A stretch of 64,000 nt of DNA from Paenibacillus sp. 1_12 (GCF_900114475.1 NZ_FOTE01000002.1:310001-374000); one strand, 5' to 3'. Positions 1 through 9,853 are shown, counted from the first letter of the stretch. The notes: generated by a model from the letters alone, not told the origin. Program-made: numbers and translations.

Positions 1-1971
1 ATTCAATTCCGTTATATCAATGGATATCTCTTGTTCCGTATTGAAAAATAGAGCCTTGGATGGGTCAGTCAGATGAACAACCTCCCTGCATGCTCCTAAT
101 CCGTGCAGCGTTACCTTCAAGTCATAGACGGGGAGCGGCATCGCATACGACACACCGTTAAATCCAGAAAGATTTAATAAATGCAGCATATAAGTGCCAT
201 CAGACAACTTGTGAAAAAACACCTCGACATTCGCTTGTGCATTTGTCGATAAAGTCAACGGTTGATCCAGAGTATGATGGAGCAAATCCATAACCGCGTT
301 TTTGTGATCAGCATAACCGTGTTTGTAATAAAGCTCTCCGGCCTGCCATGGAATATACACCGTCTTAAGGTTTCCATTCGCATGGATGCCCGCTCCCCAA
401 TGCTGGTCCGAGATCCGATGCCCAGAAGCGCGTTCCGGCGGACCAAATGTGGATGGGATGACATAAGGCAACTGCTTGTCCGTATTCGGTCCAAATTCGA
501 CGCGGTAAAAATTGTCGGTTAGGAAGATCCAATCGCGTTCGGGAAAGCTTGAAAATAACTGCTTATTGTCGGTCAGCAGATACGCAGCCTCCTGCTTGTG
601 CACATGCAGGCTTTCCAGCTTGACATCAAATCTGTGTTGAAGAAAGGACTCATTCTCTTCGGTGAAGGAGCCACCTGTACTGAACAGACGAGTGCCTTGT
701 AGATAAAGTGCTTCCAATGCCTGCAGCTCATCCTCCGAAAAGGTCGTAATATCCGGAATCATAATCACTTTATAGCTTTTCAGTGAGCCTACCTTAGTCG
801 CGAGGATATTCTGATCCAGAACATCAAACAGCACATGCTCTTCCTTCAGCATTTTGTAGAGGCCCAAATACTCCTTCATATTTTTCTGAACGGGCTTGCC
901 TGGCTTGATCAAGGCCACATCGGACATCGAGATAAAATTACCGTAGTATTGCTCATTGTTTTTGTGATATTCATAGATGGCAGCAACGGTCGGTAAATTT
1001 TCGCGGTCTGGATAATCCTCGAACACCCCGATAATACAAAAATCCAGGCCTGATCCGCTCGCCAATCCTTCCTTCAAACGGATATTAACCTCATGCTTGG
1101 ATACTCCGGTAAACCGATGTACCAGATCAATAGCATTGATGCAGCAATTACTGACCAGCTTGTCGTCCCATGAATCTTCAAGCGACTGCACATTTTCCGA
1201 GGCTGAATATAACCATACCGGATGCGGGCGTTTGTTATCCGTATTCGATTCCTTGCGGACGATATCCACTTTATGCTCGTTGTAAGTCGAGATCGCAATA
1301 TCCTTGTTTTTACTTTTCACCAACTCGTGGATACGGTCCAGCATTTCCTTAGTCGTCGCATCCTGAAACAATTTATACTGACGGTACACCAGATCATCGA
1401 GGCTTTCGGTTAAAGGTAAATCTACACCGCTGAATTCGCGAAATTTGGCTTTACAGCTGTCACAAAAGCAAATCCCATAGTGAGTCCCGCTGTAATCACG
1501 GGTCTGATAGCCAAACATGTTAAAGAAAATACCGTCCACATCGTAATTTGAGATTACTTCATCAATCATTTGTAGTGAATATTCTCTTTGATAGTAGCCG
1601 TTGATGCACGTATGAACGATCCCATGATAATTGACCTCTTTACCCTCGCGGGTTCTGTAAAACCATTCAGGCCGTTTACCAAAAATCGATTCATGTGCTT
1701 TACTGAAATCAAAACGGGCAATAAATTTCATTCCGTTAGCATGCGCTTTATCTACAGCTTCTTTTAATAGATCCTTCTGCTGGTTAGCTGCTCTGTATTG
1801 ATACTCGAGCTTTGTAGGATAAAAGGCAACGATGCCGCCCGCATTCATCATCAGCACATTAGCAGATAATCCTTTTAAATCTTCAATCAGACGATCCACA
1901 TCCAAATTGGCATCTGTTTCACGCAAGTTATTTTGAATTAATCGCAAATTGTTTTTTTGCCACCAGCTCAT
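1..1971 (-). CDS. GHL6-like glycoside hydrolase, 3' end outside the window
   Basis: Open for 657 codons from an ATG at 1971 with a strong AGAAGGAGG site 7 bases upstream, running off the left edge without a stop. The N-terminal half is a predicted TIM barrel of the hypothetical glycosyl hydrolase 6 / GH42-like type: it starts MSWWQKNNLR, has FIARFDFSKAHESIFGKRPEW, then DVDGIFFN and a CFCDSC cysteine motif. The middle part (about residues 345-560) resembles the GH42 trimerisation (class I amidotransferase-like) domain, and a short beta domain follows. No signal peptide is seen, so it probably acts on imported oligosaccharide in the cytosol. It is the last visible gene of the regulator-transporter-glycosidase run at 1-14904 and the most divergent of the three paralogues there. 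The substrate cannot be read from sequence. Confidence 0.8.
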   Translation of the reverse strand, partial: MSWWQKNNLRLIQNNLRETDANLDVDRLIEDLKGLSANVLMMNAGGIVAFYPTKLEYQYRAANQQKDLLKEAVDKAHANGMKFIARFDFSKAHESIFGKRPEWFYRTREGKEVNYHGIVHTCINGYYQREYSLQMIDEVISNYDVDGIFFNMFGYQTRDYSGTHYGICFCDSCKAKFREFSGVDLPLTESLDDLVYRQYKLFQDATTKEMLDRIHELVKSKNKDIAISTYNEHKVDIVRKESNTDNKRPHPVWLYSASENVQSLEDSWDDKLVSNCCINAIDLVHRFTGVSKHEVNIRLKEGLASGSGLDFCIIGVFEDYPDRENLPTVAAIYEYHKNNEQYYGNFISMSDVALIKPGKPVQKNMKEYLGLYKMLKEEHVLFDVLDQNILATKVGSLKSYKVIMIPDITTFSEDELQALEALYLQGTRLFSTGGSFTEENESFLQHRFDVKLESLHVHKQEAAYLLTDNKQLFSSFPERDWIFLTDNFYRVEFGPNTDKQLPYVIPSTFGPPERASGHRISDQHWGAGIHANGNLKTVYIPWQAGELYYKHGYADHKNAVMDLLHHTLDQPLTLSTNAQANVEVFFHKLSDGTYMLHLLNLSGFNGVSYAMPLPVYDLKVTLHGLGACREVVHLTDPSKALFFNTEQEISIDITELN

Positions 1972-2089
1972 GAAATTGCCTCCTTCTGATACAAGTTGGT
2001 TAAATATATATCACTGCCCGGACGAGGTCTCCCTACGATTGCTGTTGATTATAACTTCATAGGGGCAAAATACCTTAAAATCATTAATC

Positions 2090-4114
2090 CTAATTATGTT
2101 CAAACTCTATAAGCAAGCATTCCCAGATATCAAGCCGTGGAACGGTGATAGCTAGCTTGCCTCCCTGTATGGTATGTGTGAGCTCCTGACCAGAGATAAG
2201 CTGACCAACCGCTCTGACTTCTCGATCGTCCATTTTAAGCTTGACTTCAATGTCGTGCAGCGGGATGTTCGTTGCCAGAGGTCTTCTCCCGACACCATTA
2301 ACCAGATGAATAAGCCACGAATTGCCTTTTTCAAAGACGGTCATCTGAAGACCCTGAATATTGCTGATCTCAACAAGCTTATCGTCACCAAGAGCCATAT
2401 CAATAACATTGGACAATAGTTGGTAATGCTCACCAAGCTTGAATTCATTAATCAGATGACTGAGTGAAAAAGGTATATACAAAACATGCCCTTGTCCCGT
2501 CTGATTCTGAACTGCAAGCGGCAGGTCCGTATGACTTACTGGAAGCGACGCCCTTTCAGGGGGTGCACCTACACTCTCAAGCGGTGAAAATGGTGGAACT
2601 AAGGTAGCCAACACCTGCGTATTGCTGCCAATAGGCTTTACATAAATAACCTTACCACGATGCGCGATCAAACCGGTGTGCTCCAAACCCTTTTGCAGAG
2701 GATTATCATCTCCCTCAAATCGCAGGTAAGAAGCTGTCAACGATTCACTCGTATATCGATCCTGGGATATTCCGAGTAAAGCAAGCAGCTGAGGATTGTC
2801 CGGAACCGCTCCTTCAATGAAAACATGCCCGCCTGCGTTCACATACTGATACAGGGTTGCAATAAACTCGTCATTATATTTCATTCCCTCAGGTATAATT
2901 AGACCCTTATAGGGTGACAGCTTCTCAGGGGTTGCATAAACGCTCAGAATGACATCAAACGGAATTTGCATGTTAATCAATCCGTCAGCCCAACCCTCGG
3001 CCGATGCATCGCCAGTCCACATCATCGCGATCTGTGCAACGCCTACTGCATCCTCCATATAGCTTTCTACCTTCTGGACGCTGTGATTGAAATCGCTCAC
3101 TACATCAAGAATCCGTTTGTCTTCGATCGTCTGCGGAATTCCTGTTAATGAATGCCAAATGTTCCCACCTTGCGCCGGAATTTGCGACAGCCAAAACCTA
3201 TATTCCGCAGGTGGAAGTCCGGTGTGCCGCCAGTCCATACCCGGACTGGAATGAACAATCCCACATGGTATTGGTCGATCAGGCAAGGATTTACCCAGCT
3301 TCATACTAAGTGCAGGCTTCCAAAATTCAGGAATGTGATGATGTCCAAGCGACAAAATATCCTGCGGCTCCGTACAATGCATATCTGACGTTTGTTCACG
3401 ATCCAGCATATTGGCAGGATACAGGTATAAAATCATGGGAAGCTCAGGATTTTTCTTTTTGATAAATTTATACCAATGATTCGCATTGTTACGGAAGCAG
3501 GTCGGTGCCCAGCTCGGATCGAATTGACTTTTATCGGCTGGAAGCGGCTTTTGATACAAATTGAAATATTTGTTCTGGCAAGCTTCGCACCAGCAGGGTA
3601 CAAAACGGGGGGCATTAAAAAAGATGCCGTCAATATCATAATTACTAATGACCTCATCCAGCACCGGAATGGCTACCTCCTCATTGCGGTAACCTCCATT
3701 CAGGCAGGTCGACATCAACAATGACCAATTCCCCGGTCGCCCTGCACCTATGATCTCAGGCTCTCCTGATGGCTGTCTAATGAACCACTGCGGCTTTTGC
3801 AAATAAAATTGATCTTCCGTTTTGCTGAAATCAAACCGCGCGATGAATCGGATATCCTGCTCATGACAAGCACGGATAACTTCTTTTAATAAATCGAAGT
3901 TTTGCGGTAAGTACTCATTAATTGTATGAAAAGGCACCTTCGTCGGATACCAGGCATAAATTCCTGCCACGTTAAAGACGACGGTATTGGCACCCATCTG
4001 CTTCATGTCGGCAGCGAATTGTTCAGGTTCGATGAGTGAGGTGTCTTTGATCTGCAAATTTGTTTGAACGACACGAAGCGGCTTTTGCCACCACGCTTTT
4101 GTAGGCTTCTGCAT
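2090..4114 (-). CDS. GHL6-like glycoside hydrolase with trimerisation-like domain
   Basis: 674 residues; ATG at 4114 preceded by TTTAGGAGGGT. The N-terminal barrel (about 1-340) contains the family landmarks NTVVFNVAGIYAWYP, FIARFDFSKTEDQF, DIDGIFFN (160-167) and CWCEAC (174-179), which looks like a small metal or structural site. A GH42M/amidotransferase-like region (about 345-560) and a C-terminal beta domain (about 570-674) follow. There is no signal peptide or membrane segment. It lies 190 bp downstream of a binding-lipoprotein gene and is closely similar along its length to the product at 6062-8086, so the two arose by tandem duplication. The expected role is hydrolysis of the oligosaccharide imported by the neighbouring ABC system; family membership is fairly sure, the reaction is not. 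Confidence 0.85.
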   Translation of the reverse strand: MQKPTKAWWQKPLRVVQTNLQIKDTSLIEPEQFAADMKQMGANTVVFNVAGIYAWYPTKVPFHTINEYLPQNFDLLKEVIRACHEQDIRFIARFDFSKTEDQFYLQKPQWFIRQPSGEPEIIGAGRPGNWSLLMSTCLNGGYRNEEVAIPVLDEVISNYDIDGIFFNAPRFVPCWCEACQNKYFNLYQKPLPADKSQFDPSWAPTCFRNNANHWYKFIKKKNPELPMILYLYPANMLDREQTSDMHCTEPQDILSLGHHHIPEFWKPALSMKLGKSLPDRPIPCGIVHSSPGMDWRHTGLPPAEYRFWLSQIPAQGGNIWHSLTGIPQTIEDKRILDVVSDFNHSVQKVESYMEDAVGVAQIAMMWTGDASAEGWADGLINMQIPFDVILSVYATPEKLSPYKGLIIPEGMKYNDEFIATLYQYVNAGGHVFIEGAVPDNPQLLALLGISQDRYTSESLTASYLRFEGDDNPLQKGLEHTGLIAHRGKVIYVKPIGSNTQVLATLVPPFSPLESVGAPPERASLPVSHTDLPLAVQNQTGQGHVLYIPFSLSHLINEFKLGEHYQLLSNVIDMALGDDKLVEISNIQGLQMTVFEKGNSWLIHLVNGVGRRPLATNIPLHDIEVKLKMDDREVRAVGQLISGQELTHTIQGGKLAITVPRLDIWECLLIEFEHN

Positions 4115-4228
4115 GATTGGACCCTCCTAAAAGTTTTGCTAAGCAAAACTGACTTCGTAAGCAATAGCCGAGCTTCCTTAGGAAGCTTTCTTCATAAACA
4201 TAATCTTGTTTCGCGCTGCAAAGCATTC

Positions 4229-4277
4229 AATGAAACGGTTACCAAAGGAGTCCCTTGGTAACCGCATTTGTTTCATT
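4229..4277. repeat. Long stem-loop downstream of lipoprotein gene
   Basis: Two nested perfect stems: AATGAAAC/GTTTCATT outside and GGTTACCAA/TTGGTAACC inside, with a short apical pairing. It lies between the lipoprotein stop (4305) and the next gene. No T-run follows on the minus strand, so it looks like an RNA-stabilising or partial-attenuation hairpin, as often found after highly expressed binding-protein genes, rather than a terminator. Confidence 0.6.
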
Positions 4278-4304
4278 CGCTGTGTCTTTCCGATCTACAC
4301 TTAC

Positions 4305-5846
4305 TTATTTCTTGTTAAATTCTTTATAGGCTTCCGTGTTTTCCATATAAGCCTTTTTCATTTCAGGCAGATTGTTCAATTTCTCAATGTACGCTTTGTA
4401 CTCATCCATCGAGATTTGTCCTACGATTGCTTTGGTCATCATCGATTTCCATTCGCTTTCATATTTAGGCCAAGTGCTGTTGAAGGTTGCCGAGTATACA
4501 TAGCGGAAAGGATCTACCTTACCAATCGTGTCGTAGGCTTCGACTTCTTTTTTCTTAGAGTCGTTATATGCTTTGTCACCGGACGCACTTTCCACTTTAC
4601 CCCATTTGGCGTAAGCCAGAACACCCGCGCCTTTACTTGTTGTATTAACCTCTTTCACGCCTTGATCCGTCAATACCTTCTGACCGCCAACTACCTTGTG
4701 GTGCACGCCTTCAAGTCCGTAATAACCAAAGTCGGTCATTTCATCCGATGCGGTGAAATCGAAGTATTTTAGCAGCTCCTTAACCTTGGCTTCAGGGACC
4801 TTCTTGGAAATATAATAGCCGCCTGATACACCTGTGGACAATACGATGGCATCGCCTTTAGGTCCTTTCAGGTTCAGGTTAATAATTTTGGAATTCGGCT
4901 GTGTTTTGTTGATTGAATCCTCCCACTCTTTGTCCCACCAAACACTGCGGGCATAGGAAGCAGCTCTGCCTGTCTTGTACAGCTCTTCAGCCTGAGTTTT
5001 CTTCATAACCGCGAACTCCTTGGACAGCACACCATCGGTGTACAAGCCTTTGAACCAATTTACCATTTCAGTCCATTGCGGAGTTAATCGCTTGTCGATC
5101 ATGCCGCCTTCCGCATTATAAGTCGGATCAAGCGCTCCGAATCCTGCTGCAAACGCGTCATCTCCATCATTAATAATGACACCATGTCCGATCAGACCCA
5201 GCGTGTCCTTCTTGCCGTTGCCATCTGGGTCGCTATCTATGATCTTTCTCAGAGCGGCAGCGTATTCATCCAATGTCGTAGGTACAGGAATGCTTAATTT
5301 GTCCAGCCAGTCCTTACGGATTTTGATACCATTGTCAATCCGTGAGCGTGAACGCGGAACCGCATAGATTTTGCCGTCTACTGACAAATATTTTTGCCAA
5401 TCCGGAGCCATGTTCTTTTTCAGGTTCGGATATTGGCTCAGATCACCGAGAAATGGAGTCAAATCCCAAAAAGCGCCATTCTTGATCGCACTGCGCAGTG
5501 TCGGCCAAGTAGAGTCAGGTGATGCCACGACTTCTGGAAGATCAGCTGATGCGAACAATAGATCCGCTTTCGTTTTCAAGTCTCCGTCCGGCACCCATTC
5601 GATGTCCAATTTACTATTGGTTCTTTTTTGCCATTCAGTCCAATATGCATTTTTCATATCAGGCACTTCGTTGTACAATCCGGCAAAAATTTTGATCTCC
5701 AGTGGTTTGGCCGGAGCCTTGGTGTCGGTTGCTGTTCCAGCAGCTGCAGGTGCGGCCTTCTCGACAGTTCCTCCCGAGCATCCAGCTGCTAAAGATAAAG
5801 CAACTACACATGAAACACCTGCAGACCATTTTTGAAACGCTTTCAT
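4305..5846 (-). CDS. Extracellular sugar-binding lipoprotein (LplA/YtcQ type), copy 1
   Basis: 513 residues from the ATG at 5846 with AAGGGGGA upstream; a 44-codon extension to 5978 is open but has no ribosome site and would bury the signal peptide. MKAFQKWSAG, a hydrophobic stretch, then lipobox LAAGC mark a lipoprotein signal, followed by a Ser/Ala/Thr linker. The body is a family 1 extracellular solute-binding protein, with an EF-hand-like loop DSDPDGNGKKD typical of Bacillota LplA proteins. It delivers oligosaccharide to the permease pair at 9870-11734. It is a close paralogue of the product at 8180-9712. The ATPase must come from elsewhere in the genome, as with MsmX in Bacillus. Confidence 0.92.
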   Translation of the reverse strand: MKAFQKWSAGVSCVVALSLAAGCSGGTVEKAAPAAAGTATDTKAPAKPLEIKIFAGLYNEVPDMKNAYWTEWQKRTNSKLDIEWVPDGDLKTKADLLFASADLPEVVASPDSTWPTLRSAIKNGAFWDLTPFLGDLSQYPNLKKNMAPDWQKYLSVDGKIYAVPRSRSRIDNGIKIRKDWLDKLSIPVPTTLDEYAAALRKIIDSDPDGNGKKDTLGLIGHGVIINDGDDAFAAGFGALDPTYNAEGGMIDKRLTPQWTEMVNWFKGLYTDGVLSKEFAVMKKTQAEELYKTGRAASYARSVWWDKEWEDSINKTQPNSKIINLNLKGPKGDAIVLSTGVSGGYYISKKVPEAKVKELLKYFDFTASDEMTDFGYYGLEGVHHKVVGGQKVLTDQGVKEVNTTSKGAGVLAYAKWGKVESASGDKAYNDSKKKEVEAYDTIGKVDPFRYVYSATFNSTWPKYESEWKSMMTKAIVGQISMDEYKAYIEKLNNLPEMKKAYMENTEAYKEFNKK

Positions 5847-5994
5847 TAAATTGTCCCCCTTACTGTTTTGTGAAGTAACACTAACTTCCAAGCCAAACTT
5901 CAGTTGGTTATGGCATTGGGACGGGGGTCCATTCGTTGTCCGAACGGGAACCCCGATAACCCGATGATAAGTGCTCAAAAAGCGGAATCATACA

Positions 5995-6033
5995 GACAAT
6001 TCATGCTAAACGCTGTCCAAGACAAAAACTGTC
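5995..6033 (-). promoter_or_regulatory. Conserved GACA-N5-TGTC element upstream of lipoprotein copy 1
   Basis: Contains GACAATT (5995-6001) and, 26 bases on, the inverted repeat GACAAAAACTGTC (6021-6033). The same pair of motifs recurs at 9816-9853 and 11818-11867, each time 85-190 bp upstream of a transporter gene. On the gene strand GAATTGTCTG is followed by a -10-like TATGAT. Probably a regulator binding site; the AraC protein at 12574-14904 is the obvious candidate. Confidence 0.5.
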
Positions 6034-6061
6034 CGAGCAGCAAAAACGGTCTGTCTGCGCT

Positions 6062-8086
6062 CTACTCAAATTCAATCAACAGGCACTCCCAAATGTCCAG
6101 CTTGGGAACAGTGACCGCTAATTTGTCATCCTTGCTCTCAAAGTCTAATGACTGACCCGTGATCAACTGCTTGACAGCCTTCACGTTTTTACCGTTCTGC
6201 TTTATCTTTATATGAATCTGATGCAGCGGAATGTTGGTCGAGAGCGGACGTCTGCCTACACCATTAACGAGGTGAACCAGCAGCGTGTTATCTTTTTCAA
6301 ATACGGTCATCTGCAGTCCCTGGAAGTTACTGACTTCAATGAATTTGTGTTCAGCAAGTGCCATATCAATCGCATTGGATAAGAACTGGTAATGTTCACC
6401 CAGTTTAAATTCATTGATCAATTGGCTTAATGAGAACGGCACATATAGGGCATGGCCTTCACCTGATGGATTCCAAACCGCAAGCGGTAAATCGGTATGG
6501 CTTACAGGCAATGAGGCACGTTCCGGAGGCGCACCCACACTCTCAAGCGGTGAGAAAGGTGGAACCAAAGTTGCGAGTACCTGTGTGTCCGCTCCTGTTG
6601 GCTTGACATAAATGACCTTGCCGCGATGAGCAATTAGCTCGGTATGCTCAAGCCCTTTTTGCAGGGGATTGTTGGCACCCTCAAAGCGCAAATACGATGC
6701 GATTAAAGGCTCGCTGGTATACATATCCTCCGAAATGCCAAGCAGCTTCAACAAAATCGGATGATTAGGAATCGCACCCTCAACAATAATATGGCCGCCT
6801 GCTTCAACATACTGCTTAATGATCGCTATAAAAGAATCCGAATATGTCATCCCCTCAGGTATGACCAACCCGCGATAGCCTGAAAGCTTATCAGTCGTCG
6901 CTTGGGCCTCAAGCAGCACATCAAAAGGAATTTGCATATTGATCAAGCCATCAGCCCATCCTTCTGCAGAAGCATCCGCTGTCCACATCATGGCAATCTG
7001 GGCTACAGGAGCTGCTCCATCCATATAGTTCTCGACCTTTTCAACGCTAATGTTGAAACTTTTCACAACATCCAGAATTCTTTTGTCACCAATCGTGTTC
7101 GGTATCCCCGTTAAGGAATGCCAGATACTACCGCCATGGGCTGGAATTTGTGACAGCCAGAAGCTGTACTCAGCAGGGGGAAGCCCTGTATGCCGCCAGT
7201 CCATACCAGGACTTGAATGCACGATTCCAAATGGAGTCGGGCGATCAGGCAGGCTTCTGCCCATCTTCATACTGAGTGCAGGCTTCCAAAATTCCGGGAT
7301 ATGGTGATGTCCAAGTGACAAAATATCCTGCGGCTCCGTGCACAGCATATCCGTCGTCTCGGCGCGGTCAAACAAATTATCGTGGTATAGATTATAGTAA
7401 AGAATCATCGGAATGTCTTTACCGGTTTGTTTGATCGTGGCATACATATTATCCATATTGTCGCGCATGCACGTGGATTCCCAGCCAGGTTGGAATGCTT
7501 TTCTCTCCGATGGCATTTCTTGCCCGTACAATTTGAAGTATTTGCGGCGGCAGGCTTCGCAGAAGCAGACGGTGTAGTTCGGTGCATTAAAGAAAATGCC
7601 ATCTATCTCATAATGTTCGATAATTTCCTGTAGTACCGGAACCGCAACCGCATCATTTCGGTAAGGACTATTGATGCAAGTCGACATGAGCAGAGACCAA
7701 TTCCCAGGGCGTTTGGCGCCAATCGTTTGCGGCTCACCCTGAATATCTCTGGCAAACCAGTCCGGCCGCTGCAAATAGATCGAATCCTCGGCTTTGCTGA
7801 AGTCTAAACGTGCAATAAAACGAATATCCTGCTGATGACACGCTGAGATAACTTCCTTCAATAAATCAAACGACGTAGGTAGAAACTCGTTAAGCGTATG
7901 GTATTTGACTTTCGATGGATACCATCCGTAAATACCCCCAACATTAAAGACAATCGTATTGGCACCCATGTCTTTCATTTGAGCAGCCAGCTCCTGCGGA
8001 TCGATTTGATCGGTATCACGGACCTGAAGATTCGGTTGAATAACACGCAGCGGCTTTTGCCACCATGATTTGGTTTTTGTACTCAT
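6062..8086 (-). CDS. GHL6-like glycoside hydrolase, tandem paralogue
   Basis: 674 residues, ATG at 8086 with CCAGGAGGA 6 bases upstream. It has the same architecture as the 2090-4114 product: barrel with NTIVFNVGGIYGWYP, FIARLDFSKAEDSI, EIDGIFFN and CFCEAC motifs, a GH42M-like middle domain and a beta C-terminus. Long identical blocks such as LSLGHHHIPEFWKPALSMK and PPFSPLESVGAPPERASLPV show recent duplication. No secretion signal. It follows the second lipoprotein gene by 93 bp and is presumably co-transcribed with it. Keeping two similar glycosidases, each paired with its own binding protein, suggests related but distinct oligosaccharides. Confidence 0.85.
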   Translation of the reverse strand: MSTKTKSWWQKPLRVIQPNLQVRDTDQIDPQELAAQMKDMGANTIVFNVGGIYGWYPSKVKYHTLNEFLPTSFDLLKEVISACHQQDIRFIARLDFSKAEDSIYLQRPDWFARDIQGEPQTIGAKRPGNWSLLMSTCINSPYRNDAVAVPVLQEIIEHYEIDGIFFNAPNYTVCFCEACRRKYFKLYGQEMPSERKAFQPGWESTCMRDNMDNMYATIKQTGKDIPMILYYNLYHDNLFDRAETTDMLCTEPQDILSLGHHHIPEFWKPALSMKMGRSLPDRPTPFGIVHSSPGMDWRHTGLPPAEYSFWLSQIPAHGGSIWHSLTGIPNTIGDKRILDVVKSFNISVEKVENYMDGAAPVAQIAMMWTADASAEGWADGLINMQIPFDVLLEAQATTDKLSGYRGLVIPEGMTYSDSFIAIIKQYVEAGGHIIVEGAIPNHPILLKLLGISEDMYTSEPLIASYLRFEGANNPLQKGLEHTELIAHRGKVIYVKPTGADTQVLATLVPPFSPLESVGAPPERASLPVSHTDLPLAVWNPSGEGHALYVPFSLSQLINEFKLGEHYQFLSNAIDMALAEHKFIEVSNFQGLQMTVFEKDNTLLVHLVNGVGRRPLSTNIPLHQIHIKIKQNGKNVKAVKQLITGQSLDFESKDDKLAVTVPKLDIWECLLIEFE

Positions 8087-8100
8087 AGCATCCTCCTGGG

Positions 8101-8164
8101 AACGGTCACCAGCCCCGTATGCACACCCATGGTCCGGCGAGCTCCACTTCGTATGGTAACCGTT
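8101..8164. repeat. Inverted repeat downstream of lipoprotein copy 2
   Basis: AACGGTCACC (8101-8110) pairs with GGTAACCGTT (8155-8164) with one mismatch around a 44-base loop. It sits where the stronger 4229-4277 hairpin sits in the other copy, and shares the GGTNACC core, so it is probably the degenerate counterpart from the duplication. Confidence 0.4.
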
Positions 8165-8179
8165 GAATAGTTGTTGTTT

Positions 8180-9712
8180 TTACTTGCCATTAAAAGATTT
8201 GTACGATTCAGTAAATTCCTTGTAAGCTTTTTTCATTTCGGGCGTGTTGTTAATTTTGTCAACGTATGCCTTGTATTCATCCAGCGTAATTTGACCGACA
8301 ATCGCTTTGGTCACATTAGCCTTCCATTCGTTCTCATATTTCGGCCATGTGCTGTTCCAGGTATTAGACACCGTGTAGTTGAATGGATTGACTTTACCCA
8401 CTTCGTCAAAAATTTCGACTTCTTTCTTTTTTGCATCATTGTAAGCCTTGCTGCCCGAAGCGCTCTCTACCTTTCCCCATTTGGAGTAGGCAAGCACACC
8501 CGCGCCTTTGCTTGTCGTATTCACTTCCTTCACGCCTTGATCATTTAGTACCTTCTGTCCATCAATTAGTTTGTAATGTGTACCTTCAATCCCGTAATAC
8601 GCAAGGTCTGTCAATTCATTGGAAGCGGTTTGGTCAAAATATTTCAACAGCTCCTTCACCTTCGCTTCAGGCACCTTCTTGGAAATATAGTAGCCGCCGG
8701 ATACGCCAGTTTGCAGCTCAATAGCGTCCCCCTTAGGTCCTTTTAAATGCAGGTTTAAAATTTGAGCGTCCGGCTGTACCTTCTTAATCGCGGTTTCCCA
8801 CTCATTATCCCACCATACACTACGTCCATAGGATGCGGCACGGCCGGTCTTGTACAATTCCTCTGCCTGTGTTTTCTTCATAACAGCAAATTCCTTGGAC
8901 AGGATGCCATCGTCATATAGCTTTTTGTAAAAAGCAACCGCGTCATTATATTGAGGAGTCAACCGGCTTTCGATCATTCCTCCCTCGGCATTATAAGTAG
9001 GATCCAGAGCGCCAAAGCCTGCTGCGAACGAAGGGTCCGCATCTTTTACAATAATTTCATTACCAATCAAACCAAGCGTGTCCTTCTTGCCGTTGCCGTC
9101 GGGATCACCTTCCACGATTTTTTTCAAAGCTGCCGCATATTCATCCAACGTTTTCGGTACGGGAATGTTCAGCTTGTCCAACCAGTCCTTACGGATTTTG
9201 ATACCCGGATCAATACGTGAGCGGGAACGCGGAACTGCATAGATTTTGCCGTCAACCGTTAAATATTTTAAAGCGTCCTTGGCCAAATTATTTTTCAAAT
9301 TCGGGTATTGGCTCAAATCACCAAGGAATGGAGTCAAATCCCAGAATGCACCACTGCGCACAGCATTTAATAATGTAGGACGAACTGCAGACGGCGCTGC
9401 CAGAACCTCGGGAAGATCCGCAGAAGCCAGCAATAGATCAAGCTTTGTGTTCAAGTCACCATCGGGTACCCATTCGATATCAAGCTTTGTGTTCGTTCTT
9501 TTTTGCCATTCGGTCCAAAACGCGTTCTTCATATCAGGTACTTCATTGTAGAGCCCGGCAAACATCTTAATTTCCAGCGGTTTGGCTGAACTGCCCGCTC
9601 CAGCTGCTGCACCTGTTGTCGGAGATTTAGCATCGTTCCCACCGCAGCCTGCCAGTAAAGATAGTGCTACCACCCCAGATACGCTGGCTGTCCATTTTTT
9701 TGAAAGTTTCAT
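8180..9712 (-). CDS. Extracellular sugar-binding lipoprotein (LplA/YtcQ type), copy 2
   Basis: 510 residues; ATG at 9712 with GCAGGAGGA upstream. Signal MKLSKKWTASVSGVVALSLLAGC gives lipobox LLAGC, so it is membrane-anchored outside the cell. The mature part aligns end to end with the 4305-5846 product, sharing blocks such as VDGKIYAVPRSRSRID, GFGALDPTYNAEGGMI and TGVSGGYYISKKVPEAKVKE. It lies directly after the two permease genes and is most likely the cognate binding protein of that importer, with copy 1 as a second receptor using the same permeases. Differences lie mostly in the linker and the C-terminal third. Confidence 0.92.
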   Translation of the reverse strand: MKLSKKWTASVSGVVALSLLAGCGGNDAKSPTTGAAAGAGSSAKPLEIKMFAGLYNEVPDMKNAFWTEWQKRTNTKLDIEWVPDGDLNTKLDLLLASADLPEVLAAPSAVRPTLLNAVRSGAFWDLTPFLGDLSQYPNLKNNLAKDALKYLTVDGKIYAVPRSRSRIDPGIKIRKDWLDKLNIPVPKTLDEYAAALKKIVEGDPDGNGKKDTLGLIGNEIIVKDADPSFAAGFGALDPTYNAEGGMIESRLTPQYNDAVAFYKKLYDDGILSKEFAVMKKTQAEELYKTGRAASYGRSVWWDNEWETAIKKVQPDAQILNLHLKGPKGDAIELQTGVSGGYYISKKVPEAKVKELLKYFDQTASNELTDLAYYGIEGTHYKLIDGQKVLNDQGVKEVNTTSKGAGVLAYSKWGKVESASGSKAYNDAKKKEVEIFDEVGKVNPFNYTVSNTWNSTWPKYENEWKANVTKAIVGQITLDEYKAYVDKINNTPEMKKAYKEFTESYKSFNGK

Positions 9713-9815
9713 TAATATATCCTCCTGCTTCGTATGGTTTCATAAATATGCTTTCTTGTAGAAAGCTCTCTCTACTCCTAGTGAATCATAAGCTCAAGCT
9801 GAGCGAAGTTACAGC

Positions 9816-9853
9816 GACAATTGATATACTCCTTGCACAGGACAAAAACTGTC
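9816..9853 (-). promoter_or_regulatory. Conserved GACA-N5-TGTC element upstream of lipoprotein copy 2
   Basis: GACAATT (9816-9822) and GACAAAAACTGTC (9841-9853), spaced 25 bases start to start, against 26 in front of copy 1. The 13-base inverted repeat is identical in the two places. It overlaps the very end of the intergenic gap below the upstream permease gene, so copy 2 may have its own promoter in addition to read-through. Confidence 0.5.

Noticed and set aside
4206-4772. 188-codon plus-strand frame
   Set aside because: Antisense to the lipoprotein C-terminus, Phe-rich shadow of a Lys/Glu-rich gene.
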